Below the pieces are notes generated by a model. The model was not told where the DNA came from, did not search any database, and worked only from the letters and a program-made list of their open reading frames with translations. A program made the position numbers and the translations under genes. Of a stretch of DNA of 64,000 bases, positions 24,111 to 33,319 are shown piece after piece (the stretch's first letter is position 1; every line of letters starts with the position of its first letter). Source of the stretch: NCED01 sp035493955 (GTDB lineage: Bacteria > Pseudomonadota > Alphaproteobacteria > Caulobacterales > Caulobacteraceae); the NCBI GenBank assembly GCA_035493955.1, contig DATJHI010000039.1, positions 1 to 64,000 on the forward strand, given 5' to 3'.

Positions 24111-25615
24111 GTGTAGAGGTCCTTCCAGCGTTCGCGCAGGGCCGCCTTCTGCACCTTGCCCATGGTGTTGCGCGGCAGATCCTCGACGAACAGCACCCGC
24201 TTCGGCCGCTTGAAGCCGGCCAGGCGGGAAGCCAGCGTCCGCAGCACCTCGTCCTCGGTCAGGGGCGCGCCCGCCTTCAGGGCGACCACTGCGGTCACCC
24301 CCTCCCCCAGGTCGGGATGCGGCAGGCCGATCACCGCGCTCTCGAGCACTCCCGGCAGGGCGTCGATCTCGCCCTCGACTTCCTTGGGATAGACGTTAAA
24401 CCCGCCGGAGATCACCAGGTCCTTGCCGCGCCCGACGATCTGGACGTAACCCCGGTCGTCGACCAGCCCCAGGTCGCCGGTGACGAAATAGCCGTCGGCG
24501 CGGAATTCGGCGGCGGTCCTGTCCGGCATCCGCCAATAGCCCTTGAACACATTGGGCCCGCGGACCTCGATCATGCCGATCTCGCCGCCGCCCAGGATAC
24601 GCCCGCTCCGCGGGTCGGCGACGCGCAGGTCCACTCCCGGCAGGGGCGGGCCCACCGTGCCGGCGATGCGCTCCCCGTCGTAGGGATTTGAGGTGTTCAT
24701 GCCGGTCTCGGTCATCCCATAGCGTTCCAGGATGGCGTGGCCGGTTCGGCCCCGCCATTCCCGGTGGGTCTCGGCGAGCAGGGGGGCCGAGCCCGAGACG
24801 AAGAGGCGGACCCCCGCGGTCAGCTCGGGGCCGAGCCGCCGGTCCTGCAGCAGCCGGGTGTAGAAGGTCGGCACCCCCATCATCACGCTGGCGGCCGGCA
24901 GGTTGGCGACCACCGCCTCCGGATCGAACCTGGCCAGCCAGATCATCGAGGCGCCCGCGGTCAGGACGGTGTTCAGGGCCACGAACAGGCCGTGGACGTG
25001 GAAGATCGGCAGGGCGTGCAGCAGCACGTCGGCGGCGGTGAAGCGCCATTCGCGGGCCAGCACCTCGGCGTTGGAGGCGAGGTTGCCGTGGGTGAGCATG
25101 GCGCCCTTGGACCGGCCGGTGGTCCCGGAGGTGTAGAGGATGGCGGCCAGGTCGTCGGTCCCCCGCGCCACGTCCTCAAAGCTCGCCGGCGCCGCGGCCG
25201 CCCGGTCGGCCAGGGTTCCGGCGCCGGCGGCGTCCAGGGTCTCGACCTTCGCGCCTCGGGCGATGCCGGCCAGTCCTTCGCGAGCGGCCGGATCGCCGAC
25301 GATCAGGACCGGTTCGGCGTCGCCGATGAAGTAGTCGAGCTCGGCCAGGGTATAGGCGGTGTTGAGCGGCAGATAGACCGCCCCCGCCCTCAGGGTCGCC
25401 AGATACAGCAGCACCGCCTGGGGCGTCTTCTCCACCTGCACCGCGACCCGGTCGCCGGGACGAACGCCGAGGTCGACCAGGACCCGGGCGTAACGGGCCG
25501 AGCCGTCGACCATGTCCCGGTAGTCCAGGGCAAGGCCGTCGGGCGTGCGCAGGAACGGACGGGACGGGCCCGCCGCGGCGACGGCGGCGAAGCGCAAGAA
25601 CAGGTTGCCGGGCAT
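24104..25615 (-). CDS. Malonyl-CoA synthetase-like acyl-CoA ligase
   Basis: 503-residue ANL-superfamily enzyme that adenylates a carboxylate and transfers it to CoA. Motifs: ILYTSGTTGRSKGAMLTHGN (AMP binding), PIFHVHGLFVALN, RLFVSGSAPLLAETHREW, ERYGMTETGMNTSNPYDGER, YFVTGDLG and the C-terminal lysine segment PRNTMGKVQK. The HVHGL and TGMNTSNPYDGER patterns are those of MatB/ACSF3 malonyl-CoA synthetases, so malonate or methylmalonate is the likely substrate. The start was placed at ATG 25615; the open frame upstream has no family similarity. It leads the operon with corA and the S1/P1 nuclease. Confidence 0.85.
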   Translation of the reverse strand: MPGNLFLRFAAVAAAGPSRPFLRTPDGLALDYRDMVDGSARYARVLVDLGVRPGDRVAVQVEKTPQAVLLYLATLRAGAVYLPLNTAYTLAELDYFIGDAEPVLIVGDPAAREGLAGIARGAKVETLDAAGAGTLADRAAAAPASFEDVARGTDDLAAILYTSGTTGRSKGAMLTHGNLASNAEVLAREWRFTAADVLLHALPIFHVHGLFVALNTVLTAGASMIWLARFDPEAVVANLPAASVMMGVPTFYTRLLQDRRLGPELTAGVRLFVSGSAPLLAETHREWRGRTGHAILERYGMTETGMNTSNPYDGERIAGTVGPPLPGVDLRVADPRSGRILGGGEIGMIEVRGPNVFKGYWRMPDRTAAEFRADGYFVTGDLGLVDDRGYVQIVGRGKDLVISGGFNVYPKEVEGEIDALPGVLESAVIGLPHPDLGEGVTAVVALKAGAPLTEDEVLRTLASRLAGFKRPKRVLFVEDLPRNTMGKVQKAALRERWKDLYTC

Positions 25616-25774
25616 CGCCTCTCCATCCTTTGCGGGCGGCGCACCTTGCCCGCCCGCGCGGGCGGCGTCACCGGGTTTCACCGGAAAACGACCCGCGCTT
25701 GCAGAGCCCCTGCGAAAGCGGTAGAGGGGGCCCCCCGCCGGGGACCGCCGGAAGCGCTCGCGCTTCAACGGTGC

Positions 25775-25850
<76 letters not shown>

Positions 25851-26257
25851 CACAGCCAGGAGTGTGGTGACGCTCCCGACCTTCTAAAAAATGAGTGGCG
25901 AATACCGCGCTTGGCGGCGGCAAAGGCTGTTTCGCGCCGGCGCGCGCCGTTTGAGGCTCGACCAAAGGACCGTGCGCCCCATCGGCGATTTTCAGCCGGA
26001 CGGCGAGACGTCGGCCATGCCTACGCGCGGGACGGCGGTCAGGCGCGGGGCGTAGATCTGTTCTTCGGCGAGAGTTCTTTTCCGGTCCCGGCGACACCGG
26101 CGGCGGCGCGCTGATCACCGGATTGCAGACGCGGGCCCTGCTGCGGATCGCAGGACGACCGTCGAATCATATTCCTTCGGTTGAGAGGACGCGAGCCTCC
26201 GCCCGCCCCCCTAACCTTTGGCCTCGTCAGGGTGATCGGGAGGCAAGCGGAAAACCA
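25851..26257. other. Gene-free 407-nt stretch between tRNA-Lys and the catabolic island
   Basis: No supported gene. It contains the weak stem after the tRNA and the presumed promoter of the flavin reductase operon. The short palindrome CTGCG-GAT-CGCAG occurs near 26141. I looked for a second copy of the tRNA 3' end (TTCGAATCCTAC...CACCCACCA) that would indicate integration of an element at this tRNA and saw none in the window. A minus-strand frame that overlaps the tRNA is not credible. Confidence 0.6.
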
Positions 26258-27259
26258 ATGTCGAGAGGCGCGACAAACGCCGCGGCGGCGATAGATCCCA
26301 CCGCCCTACGCCACGCCTTCGGGACCTTCGTCACCGGCGTGACGATCGTCACCACCTATGACGACCTCGGCCGCCCCCGCGGCATGACGGCGAACTCCTT
26401 CACCTCGGTCTCCCTGGACCCGCCCCTGGTGCTGATCTGCGTCAACAGCTCGGCGGCCAGCTACGAGGCCTTCGCCAAAGCGTCCTGCTTTGCGGTCAAT
26501 GTGCTGCATGAAGGCCAGGTAGAGGCCTCCGGGATCTTCGCGTCGAAGTCGTCCGAGAAGTTCCAGTCGGTGGACCACGCCGTCGTCCATACCGGCGCCC
26601 CCATCATTCGCGACAGCCTGACCTGGTTCGATTGCTCGATTTTCGACCGGGTCTACGCCGGCGACCATATGGTGCTGATCGGCAAGGTGGAGGCTTTCGC
26701 CACCTCCGCCGCCTCGCCGTTGGGCTTTTGCCTCGGGCGCTATGTCAGCCTGCGAAACCCCCGTCCGGTGGGGCATCGCCCGGCCCATGAGATGTTCGTG
26801 GCCTACCTGATCGAGACTTCGGACGCCGTGCTCCTGCGCGACGACGGCGCGGGCCGACTGTCGCTGCCCGTGGCCCAGCAGCGCCGAGCCGAACGGGTGC
26901 TGTTGCTGGACAGCGGCGAGGCCCTGGACCTCATCCCCGATAGCATCTTCCTCTATTCGATCTTCGACTCCGCCGACCAGAACGCCGGCCATCTCATCTA
27001 CCGGGCGCGGCTGGCGGACGACTCCGCAGCCTTGCCGGACGGACTCCGTCCCTTCTCCATCTCGGACCTCCCCTACGGGCGGATCGCCAGCGCCGAGCAG
27101 CGCTCCCTGCTGCAGCGCTACGCGCACGAGCGCCAGGACGGCCGGTTCGGGATCTATGTCGACTCTCCGGATGGCGGCCGCGTCGCGATGATCGAGGCCG
27201 AACTCGCCTCGCCTCCGGAGGCCCCGCTTCCCTTCCCCCAAAGCGGGATCGCCCAATGA
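26258..27259 (+). CDS. Flavin reductase (two-component monooxygenase reductase) with C-terminal extension
   Basis: 333 residues. Residues 1-170 form a flavin-reductase-like FMN-binding split barrel: RHAFGTFVTGVTIVTT, GMTANSFTSVSLDPPLVLIC, CFAVNVLHEGQ and DHMVLIGKV. It should supply reduced flavin to the luciferase-type monooxygenase two genes downstream. Residues 175-333 are an extra domain (FVAYLIETSDAVLLRDDG, then LPVAQQRRAERVLLLD, FLYSIFDSADQNAGHLIY) that looks Nudix-like in layout but lacks a Nudix box. ATG 26258 begins a compact N-terminus. The stop overlaps the aldehyde dehydrogenase start by 4 nt (ATGA). In the trigonelline pathway the equivalent component is TgnA. Confidence 0.87.
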   Translation: MSRGATNAAAAIDPTALRHAFGTFVTGVTIVTTYDDLGRPRGMTANSFTSVSLDPPLVLICVNSSAASYEAFAKASCFAVNVLHEGQVEASGIFASKSSEKFQSVDHAVVHTGAPIIRDSLTWFDCSIFDRVYAGDHMVLIGKVEAFATSAASPLGFCLGRYVSLRNPRPVGHRPAHEMFVAYLIETSDAVLLRDDGAGRLSLPVAQQRRAERVLLLDSGEALDLIPDSIFLYSIFDSADQNAGHLIYRARLADDSAALPDGLRPFSISDLPYGRIASAEQRSLLQRYAHERQDGRFGIYVDSPDGGRVAMIEAELASPPEAPLPFPQSGIAQ

Positions 27260-28767
27260 AGACTACTGTCAAATCCCTCGAAGGCTCGCGCCAGCAGCTA
27301 TTCATTGGCGGACGGTTCGTCTCGCCGAAGTCCGGCCGCTATATCCCCAGCTACGACCCCACCACCGGGGAAGGCTGGTACGACCTCGCCGACGCGGACG
27401 CCGCCGACGTGGACGCGGCCGTGAGCGCCGCCGGCGCGGCCCTGCGCGACCCGGCCTGGCGCCGGATGACCCAGACCGACCGCGGCAAGCTGATCCGCAG
27501 GCTCGCCGACCTGATCCTGGAGCATGCCGACGAGCTGGCCCTGATGGAGACCCGCGACAACGGCAAGCTCATCAAGGAGATGCGGGCGCAGATGGCCGCC
27601 CTGCCGGACGCCTACCACTACTTCGCCGGCATGGCCGACAAGCTCCAGGGCGAGACCATCCCGGTCAACAAGCTGGACATGTTGAACTTCAACCTGCGCG
27701 AGCCGATCGGCGTGGTGGGGATGATCATCCCCTGGAACTCGCCCTTGATGCTGCTGACCGGCACGCTGGCGCCCTGCCTGGCGATCGGGAACACCGTGGT
27801 GGTGAAGCCCTCGGAGCACGCCACCGCCTCGACCCTGGCCCTGGCCGAGCTGATCTCGGAGGCGGGCTTTCCCGCAGGCGTGGTCAATGTGGTCACCGGG
27901 AACGGCGCCAGCGCCGGCGCAGCGCTGACCCGCCATCCGGGCGTGGCCAAATTCGTGTTCACCGGCAGCACCGCCACCGGCCGGCGCATCGCCGGGGCCG
28001 CCGCGGAAAACCTCGTGCCCTGCTCGATGGAGCTGGGGGGCAAGTCGCCCCACGTGGTCTTCGGCGACGTGAACATCGAGCACGCGGTCAACGGCGTGGT
28101 CTCGGGCGTGTTCGCCGCCGCCGGCCAGAGCTGCGTGGCCGGGTCGCGCTGTTTCGTCGAGGCCTCCATCTACGACCAGTTCGTCGAAGCCCTGGTCGAG
28201 CGGACCCGCCGGATCACGGTGGGCCATCCGATGAGGGACGAGACCGACATCGGACCGCTGGCGCTGTCGGCCCAGTTGGCGAAGGTGGAGGGTTATGTCG
28301 CCTCCAGCATCCAGGAGGGCGCCAAGATCGCGGCGGGAGGGGGGCGTCCCCAGTCGGCCGCGCTGGGCAAGGGCTGGTACTTCGAGCCCACCGTCATCGC
28401 CGACGCGGGCAACCAGATGGCCTTCATGCGCGACGAGCTGTTCGCGCCGGTGGTGGGGGTCATGCCTTTCCGCACCGAGGAGGAGATGATCGCCCTGGCC
28501 AACGACACCCGCTACGGCCTGGCCTCGGGGATCTGGACCCAGAACCTCGACCGGGCGATGCGCTTCGCCACCCAGATCGAGGCCGGCACGGTGTGGATCA
28601 ACACCTACCGCTCCTCTTCCTTCATGTCGGCCAACGGCGGCTTCAAGGAGAGCGGCTACGGCCGCCGGGGCGGCTTCGAGGTCATGCGCGAGTTCTCGCG
28701 ACTGAAGAACGTCATCATCGACTACTCGGGCGCCATGCAGGACCCGTTCGTCATCCGCCTCCGCTGA
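27256..28767 (+). CDS. NAD(P)-dependent aldehyde dehydrogenase, ring-cleavage cluster
   Basis: 503-residue ALDH. The oxyanion Asn is in IIPWNSPLML, the general-base Glu in MELGGKSPH, and the catalytic Cys in AAAGQSCVAGSR; NAD-fold FTGSTATGRRI and the late EIFAP-type segment DELFAPVVGVMPF are present. It oxidises an aldehyde, probably the product of the neighbouring monooxygenase; in the trigonelline route TgnC fills this position. It overlaps the flavin reductase by 4 nt and precedes the monooxygenase by 41 nt. It differs from the two succinate-semialdehyde-type ALDHs at 35807 and 46057, and is closer to betaine/hydroxymuconic-type enzymes by eye. Confidence 0.9.
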   Translation: MKTTVKSLEGSRQQLFIGGRFVSPKSGRYIPSYDPTTGEGWYDLADADAADVDAAVSAAGAALRDPAWRRMTQTDRGKLIRRLADLILEHADELALMETRDNGKLIKEMRAQMAALPDAYHYFAGMADKLQGETIPVNKLDMLNFNLREPIGVVGMIIPWNSPLMLLTGTLAPCLAIGNTVVVKPSEHATASTLALAELISEAGFPAGVVNVVTGNGASAGAALTRHPGVAKFVFTGSTATGRRIAGAAAENLVPCSMELGGKSPHVVFGDVNIEHAVNGVVSGVFAAAGQSCVAGSRCFVEASIYDQFVEALVERTRRITVGHPMRDETDIGPLALSAQLAKVEGYVASSIQEGAKIAAGGGRPQSAALGKGWYFEPTVIADAGNQMAFMRDELFAPVVGVMPFRTEEEMIALANDTRYGLASGIWTQNLDRAMRFATQIEAGTVWINTYRSSSFMSANGGFKESGYGRRGGFEVMREFSRLKNVIIDYSGAMQDPFVIRLR

Positions 28768-28808
28768 TCTCACGACAACCGGCCCAGGAAGGCCGGGAAG
28801 GATGATCC

Positions 28809-29882
28809 ATGAAATTTGCTGTTTCCCTGACCATGGAACGGTTCTCGCCCGATCGGACGATGGCCCAAGCCAAGAACGAACTGCTGGAACTGGCCAGGAT
28901 CGCCGACGAAGGCGGGTTCGAGACCCTCTGGACGGCCGAGCACCACACGCTCGAATGCACCCTCTCGCCGAACCCCTTCCTGACCCTGACCTGGCTCGCC
29001 CAGCACACCGAGCGGATCCGCCTTGGCACGGCCACCTTGGTCGCTCCCTACTGGGACCCGATCCGGCTCGCCGGCGAGAGCGCCATGTGCGACCACCTGA
29101 CCGGCGGCCGGCTGGAATTCGGGATCGCGCGGGGCTCCTACCAGTACGAGTTCGACCGCATGGCCAACGGGATGCCCCAGCAGGAGGGCGTGGCCTATCT
29201 GAAGGAGATCGTGCCGGCGGTGAAGGAGCTGTGGGCCGGCGACTACGCCCACGACGGCCGCTACTGGAAGTTCCCGATCACCGCGGCGACGCCCAAGCCG
29301 CTCCAGCGACCGCACCCGCCGATCTGGGTGGCGGCCCGCGATCCGGGCACCTTCGATTGGGCCGTCGGCGTCGGGGCCAGCATCCTCTCCACCCCGCTCT
29401 CGATGCCGGCGGCGGAGATCGCGGTGCTGGGAGAGAAGTTCCGCAAGGCCGTGGCCGACCACCCGGAGGTTCCGCGCCCGCGCTTCATGATGCAGCGCCG
29501 CACCTGCGTCTACGACAAGCCGGACGGCTGGGAGCTCGCCGTCCAGCACAGTTCCGACTACGGCCGCTATTTCGAGAACCTGATGCAGAACGTCGGCACG
29601 GTGAGGAACGGCTTCCCGGAGGCCGTGCCCTTCGAAGCCGTGGCCGGCCGCGAAAACTACAATCCCGCGGCCATCCGCAAGAACCTGATGTTCGGCACGC
29701 CGGACGAGGTGATCGAGAAGCTGGCGGCCTATGAGGCGGCGGGCGTGGACCAGTACTGCCTGGGCCTCACCTTCAACCTGCCCTTCGAACTGCAGAAGAA
29801 GACGCTTCGCCTCTGGATCGACGAGGTGATGCCGGCCTTCGCCAAGCGCTCGCAGAGCACGCCCGCACGCGCCGAGGCCTGA
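28809..29882 (+). CDS. Luciferase-like (LLM) flavin-dependent monooxygenase
   Basis: 357-residue TIM-barrel oxygenase using reduced flavin from the partner reductase. Typical features: N-terminal strand MKFAVSLTMERF, LARIADEGGFETLWTAEHH, RIRLGTATLVAPYWDPIRLA, DHLTGGRLEFGIARGSYQYE, PPIWVAARDPGTF and C-terminal FGTPDEVIEKLAAYEAAGVD. Enzymes of this class open N-heteroaromatic rings (TgnB on trigonelline, PyrA on pyridine), and the neighbourhood of reductase, ALDH and hydrolase is the same here. RBS AGGAAGG precedes ATG 28809. Its stop overlaps the alpha/beta hydrolase start by one base (TGATG). Substrate unproven. Confidence 0.9.
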   Translation: MKFAVSLTMERFSPDRTMAQAKNELLELARIADEGGFETLWTAEHHTLECTLSPNPFLTLTWLAQHTERIRLGTATLVAPYWDPIRLAGESAMCDHLTGGRLEFGIARGSYQYEFDRMANGMPQQEGVAYLKEIVPAVKELWAGDYAHDGRYWKFPITAATPKPLQRPHPPIWVAARDPGTFDWAVGVGASILSTPLSMPAAEIAVLGEKFRKAVADHPEVPRPRFMMQRRTCVYDKPDGWELAVQHSSDYGRYFENLMQNVGTVRNGFPEAVPFEAVAGRENYNPAAIRKNLMFGTPDEVIEKLAAYEAAGVDQYCLGLTFNLPFELQKKTLRLWIDEVMPAFAKRSQSTPARAEA

Positions 29883-30697
29883 TGGTCGCCAAGCTGGAGA
29901 CCCTGCAGCACCAGGTCGGAAACGTCGTCCTGAACTATCGGATCGACGGTTCCGGTCCAGAACCGTTGATCTGCGTCCACGGGGTCGGGTCCTATCTGGA
30001 GGCCTGGTCGCAGGCCGCCCAGACCTTGGCCCGCCGGTTCACGGTCCTCACATACGACCTGCGCGGCCACGGCCGGTCCTCCAGGCTGAAGGGCCGCTAC
30101 GAGATCGACGATTTCGTGCAGGACCTGCTGGGTCTCGCCGACCACGTGGGCTTCGGCGCCTTCCACCTGGCCGGCTTTTCCCTCGGGGGACTGATCTGCC
30201 AGCGCGTCGCCCTCACCCATCCGGCCCGCGTTCGCCGCCTGGTCCTGCTCTCCACCGTGGCCGGCCGGACCTCGGACGAACGGACCCAGGTGCTGAAGCG
30301 CCTGGCCGCCCTGCAGGAACGCGGCGGCGAGGCGCACCACGACGCCTCCCTTTCGCGCTGGCTGACCGAAGCCTTCCAGGCGGCGCACCCGCAGACCATC
30401 GCCCAGCTTCGGGCGCGGGACGCCGAAAACGACCCCGACTGCTACGCCTCGGCCTACCGGGTGCTCGCCGAGACCGACTTCGGCCGCATGCTCGATCAGA
30501 TCCGCAGCCCGACCCTGATCGTGACAGGCGCCGACGACCGGGGCTCCACGCCGCGGATGGCGCACTACATGAACGAGCAGATTCCGGGCTCGGACCTGCG
30601 TATCCTGCCCGGCCTGCGCCATTCGATCCTGATCGAGGCGCCTGAACTGGTCGCCTCGATCATGGGCGATTTTCTCAGCGAGGATGGCCATGGATGA
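29882..30697 (+). CDS. Alpha/beta hydrolase, ring-cleavage cluster
   Basis: 271-residue alpha/beta-hydrolase. Catalytic triad: Ser in the nucleophile elbow AGFSLGGLICQR, Asp in VTGADDRGST, and His in LPGLRHSILIEAP; the oxyanion segment is ICVHGVGSYLEAW and the RGHGRS motif follows. It could hydrolyse an enol-lactone, an amide or an N-formyl product of ring opening; TgnD holds the same place in the trigonelline route. It starts on the TGATG of the monooxygenase stop and its end overlaps the CMD gene, so it is translated as part of the same operon. Confidence 0.88.
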   Translation: MVAKLETLQHQVGNVVLNYRIDGSGPEPLICVHGVGSYLEAWSQAAQTLARRFTVLTYDLRGHGRSSRLKGRYEIDDFVQDLLGLADHVGFGAFHLAGFSLGGLICQRVALTHPARVRRLVLLSTVAGRTSDERTQVLKRLAALQERGGEAHHDASLSRWLTEAFQAAHPQTIAQLRARDAENDPDCYASAYRVLAETDFGRMLDQIRSPTLIVTGADDRGSTPRMAHYMNEQIPGSDLRILPGLRHSILIEAPELVASIMGDFLSEDGHG

Positions 30698-31073
30698 GAC
30701 CCTGAAGGCCCGCGGAGAGGCGGTCCGCCGCCAGGTCCTGGGCGACGACTATGTCGATCGCACGATCGCCAACGCGGACGACTTCTCCGCCCCCTTCCAA
30801 GACGTGCTCAACACCTATTGCTGGGGGTTGGCCTGGACCGATCCGGCGCTCGACCTGAAGCAACGGAGCCTCCTCAACCTGGGGATGCTCGCCGCGCTCG
30901 GCCGCATGCACGAGTTCGCAATCCACTTCCGGGGGGCCGTCCGCAACGGCCTCACCGACGCGGAGTTGCGGGCGGCCCTGATCCAGATCGCCGTCTATTG
31001 CGGCGCGCCGGCAGGGGTCGAGGCCTTCCGCGTGGCGCGCGAGGTCCGCGCCCAGATGAGCCTGGAGGACTGA
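30690..31073 (+). CDS. Carboxymuconolactone decarboxylase (CMD/AhpD) family protein
   Basis: 127-residue all-helical CMD protein. The family core is KQRSLLNLGMLAALGRMHEF then HFRGAVRNGLTDAELRAALI and IAVYCGAPAGVEAFRVAREV. There is no C-x-x-C, so it is not an AhpD-type peroxidase; the E/H pair suits a decarboxylase-like or lactone-modifying role. The CMD family acts after ring cleavage in protocatechuate breakdown. I chose ATG 30690, with AGGA upstream; ATG 30684 is also possible. It overlaps the hydrolase by 8 nt. This is the last enzyme gene before the ABC importer. Confidence 0.85.
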   Translation: MDETLKARGEAVRRQVLGDDYVDRTIANADDFSAPFQDVLNTYCWGLAWTDPALDLKQRSLLNLGMLAALGRMHEFAIHFRGAVRNGLTDAELRAALIQIAVYCGAPAGVEAFRVAREVRAQMSLED

Positions 31074-31206
31074 TTGCCGTCATTTCAGGCGCCGCGCCCG
31101 TCCTTCGCTCCGACCACGCCGGAGACGACCAGGGACCTTGAAAAGGTTCAATGTTTTTGGCTCGGCGCGGCGGCGGCCATGCCATGATCGGCGCACCGGA
31201 GGCCCC

Positions 31207-32388
31207 ATGACCGACCGCTTGAAAGTCGAAAACCTCTACAAGATCTTCGCCGCCTCGCCCGAGAGGGCGATGGCGATGCTGCGGACCGGAGGGGCCAAGG
31301 AAGAGGTGTTGGCCAAGACCGGCGCCGTGGTCGGACTGAACGACATTTCGTTCTGCGTGCCTCCGGGGGCGATCTACGTGATCATGGGGCTTTCGGGCTC
31401 CGGCAAGTCCACCTTGGCGCGTTGCATCAACCGCCTGAACCAACCCACGGCCGGCCGGATCCTCCTCGACGGTCAGGACATCGTCGCGTTCGACGACAAG
31501 GCGCTGCGGAACATGCGGCGCACGCGCATCTCGATGGTCTTCCAGCACTTCGCCCTGCAGCCGAACCGGACCGTGATCGAGAACGCCGAATTCGGCCTCA
31601 AGCTGCGGGGCGTGGCCAAGCTGGAGCGCCGCCGCCGAGCCGAAGAGGTGCTCTCCATCGTCGGCCTGGCCAAGTGGGCGCATCATCGTCCCCACGAACT
31701 CTCCGGCGGCATGCGCCAGCGCGTGGGCTTGGCCCGGGCCTTGGCCACCGACGCCGACGTGCTGATCATGGATGAAGCCTTCAGCGCGCTCGACCCCCTG
31801 ATCCGCGCCGAGATGCAAGAGGAATTGCTGCGGCTGCAGCGGACCCTGCACAAGACGATCCTGTTCATCACCCACGACTTCCAGGAAGCGCTGAAACTCG
31901 GCACCCGGATTGCGATCCTCGCCGACGGCGAACTGGTGCAGGAAGGCGCGCCGCAGGAGATCGTGCTCAACCCCGCCACCGACTATGTGGCCGCCTTCAC
32001 CCGCGACATCGACCGCACCCGCCTTTTCGACGCGCGCTCGGCCATGAAGGAGGTGATCGCCGTCATCCCGGCCCACGCCAACGTGCTTTGCGGCCGCGCG
32101 GCCGGCGGCTGGGCCTTCGTCGTCGACGAGCAATCCCGGGTCGTCGGCCTGCTCGACCCGAGCGCGCTCGGCCGGGTCCGCGACGGGGCCGCGCCGGCGG
32201 GGCTGATGTCCACCGAGTTCGCGACCATCTCCTGCAACACCAAGCTGATCGCGGCCGCCCGAAGCTGCCGGCCGGGTCTCCCGATGGCGGTGCTGGACGA
32301 CGGGGGCCGCCTGATCGGAATCCTCGAGGCCGAGCACATCCTCGCCGCCATCGCCCCGGCGCTTTCGCACGGAGAACCCCATGCTTAA
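31207..32388 (+). CDS. Glycine betaine/proline-type ABC transporter ATP-binding protein (ProV-like)
   Basis: 393-residue importer ATPase. Walker A is GLSGSGKST, signature LSGGMRQRVGLARAL, Walker B VLIMDEAFSALDPL, H-loop FITHDFQEAL. The N-terminal segment (YKIFAASPERAMAMLRTGG) is typical of ProV/OpuAA. The C-terminal 110 residues form a CBS-like pair (KEVIAVIPAHANVLC ... ILEAEHILAAI). ATG 31207 follows GGAGG. Its stop overlaps the permease start by 8 nt. Location next to the ring-cleavage enzymes suggests a quaternary-ammonium catabolic substrate rather than a pure osmolyte. Confidence 0.92.
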   Translation: MTDRLKVENLYKIFAASPERAMAMLRTGGAKEEVLAKTGAVVGLNDISFCVPPGAIYVIMGLSGSGKSTLARCINRLNQPTAGRILLDGQDIVAFDDKALRNMRRTRISMVFQHFALQPNRTVIENAEFGLKLRGVAKLERRRRAEEVLSIVGLAKWAHHRPHELSGGMRQRVGLARALATDADVLIMDEAFSALDPLIRAEMQEELLRLQRTLHKTILFITHDFQEALKLGTRIAILADGELVQEGAPQEIVLNPATDYVAAFTRDIDRTRLFDARSAMKEVIAVIPAHANVLCGRAAGGWAFVVDEQSRVVGLLDPSALGRVRDGAAPAGLMSTEFATISCNTKLIAAARSCRPGLPMAVLDDGGRLIGILEAEHILAAIAPALSHGEPHA

Positions 32389-33319
32389 GGCCGACGACCT
32401 CTACGTCTCGCAGATCGAAAAGTGGATCGGCGAGGGCGTGCAATGGATCGCGCTCCACCTGCGCCCGGTGTTCCAGGCGGTCAAATGGCCGGTGGAGAAC
32501 CTGCTGCTCTTCAACGACCACATCCTCCACACCGTCCCCTTTCCCGTCATGGTGCTGCTGGCGCTGTTTATCGGCTGGCGTTTCGCCGGGCTCGGGGTCG
32601 GGATCTTCAGCGCTCTGGCCCTGGTGGCCGTGGCCGTGCTGGGCGTGTGGTCGGAGGCGATGACGACCCTCTCGCTGATCACCACCGCCATCGTCTTTTG
32701 CGCCCTGATCGGCATTCCGATCGGCATCTGGTGCGCACGCAACGACCTCGTCTGGAAGATCGTGCGCCCGGTGCTGGACCTGATGCAGACGACGCCCACC
32801 TTCGTCTATCTGGTGCCGGTGGTGATGCTGTTCGGGGTCGGAACCGTGCCCGGCGAGGTGGCGGTGGTGACCGCCGCGGCCCCGCCGCTCATCCGCTTCA
32901 CCAACCTCGGCCTGCGCATGGTCAACGAGGAGATCATCGAGGCCGGCCTCGCCTTCGGCGCCGATCCCCGCCAACTGCTCTGGGAGATCCAGCTGCCGCT
33001 CGCCGTCCCGACGATCCTGGGCGGGCTGAACCAGACCGTCCTCACCGCCATGGTCATGTCGGTGGTGGTGGCGATGATCGGCGCCGAAGGACTGGGGCTC
33101 GTGGTTCTGGAGGGGCTGGGCCGTCTCGACGTCGGCCGCGCGACCATAGGCGGCGTCGCCATCGTCCTGCTGGCCATGGTGCTCGACCGGATCACCCAGA
33201 AGCTGGCCCAACCCCGGGCTCGAAAGGGCGGCGGCGTGTGGGACATCCTTCGGCGCCTGGTTCGGGGCGAGGTCCCGGCGGTCGTCCCCTTCGCCGGCGG
33301 CGGACAGCCCCGCGCATGA
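32381..33319 (+). CDS. Glycine betaine/proline-type ABC transporter permease (ProW-like)
   Basis: 312-residue inner-membrane permease with about six hydrophobic segments. The EAA-type loop is NEEIIEAGLAFGADPRQLL, followed by PLAVPTILGGLNQTVLTAM, and the pore region is LMQTTPTFVYLVPVVMLFGVG, a phrase diagnostic of ProW/OpuAB. The basic C-terminus (KLAQPRARKGGG) is cytosolic. The start overlaps the ATPase stop by 8 nt and the stop forms ATGA with the binding-protein start. It completes a ProVWX-type system. Confidence 0.92.
   Translation: MLKADDLYVSQIEKWIGEGVQWIALHLRPVFQAVKWPVENLLLFNDHILHTVPFPVMVLLALFIGWRFAGLGVGIFSALALVAVAVLGVWSEAMTTLSLITTAIVFCALIGIPIGIWCARNDLVWKIVRPVLDLMQTTPTFVYLVPVVMLFGVGTVPGEVAVVTAAAPPLIRFTNLGLRMVNEEIIEAGLAFGADPRQLLWEIQLPLAVPTILGGLNQTVLTAMVMSVVVAMIGAEGLGLVVLEGLGRLDVGRATIGGVAIVLLAMVLDRITQKLAQPRARKGGGVWDILRRLVRGEVPAVVPFAGGGQPRA

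Noticed and set aside
32422..33315. Long plus-strand frame running through the ProW-like gene into the binding protein frame
   Set aside because: It is the open extension of the binding-protein frame; the coupled ATG 33316 and lipoprotein signal give the true start.
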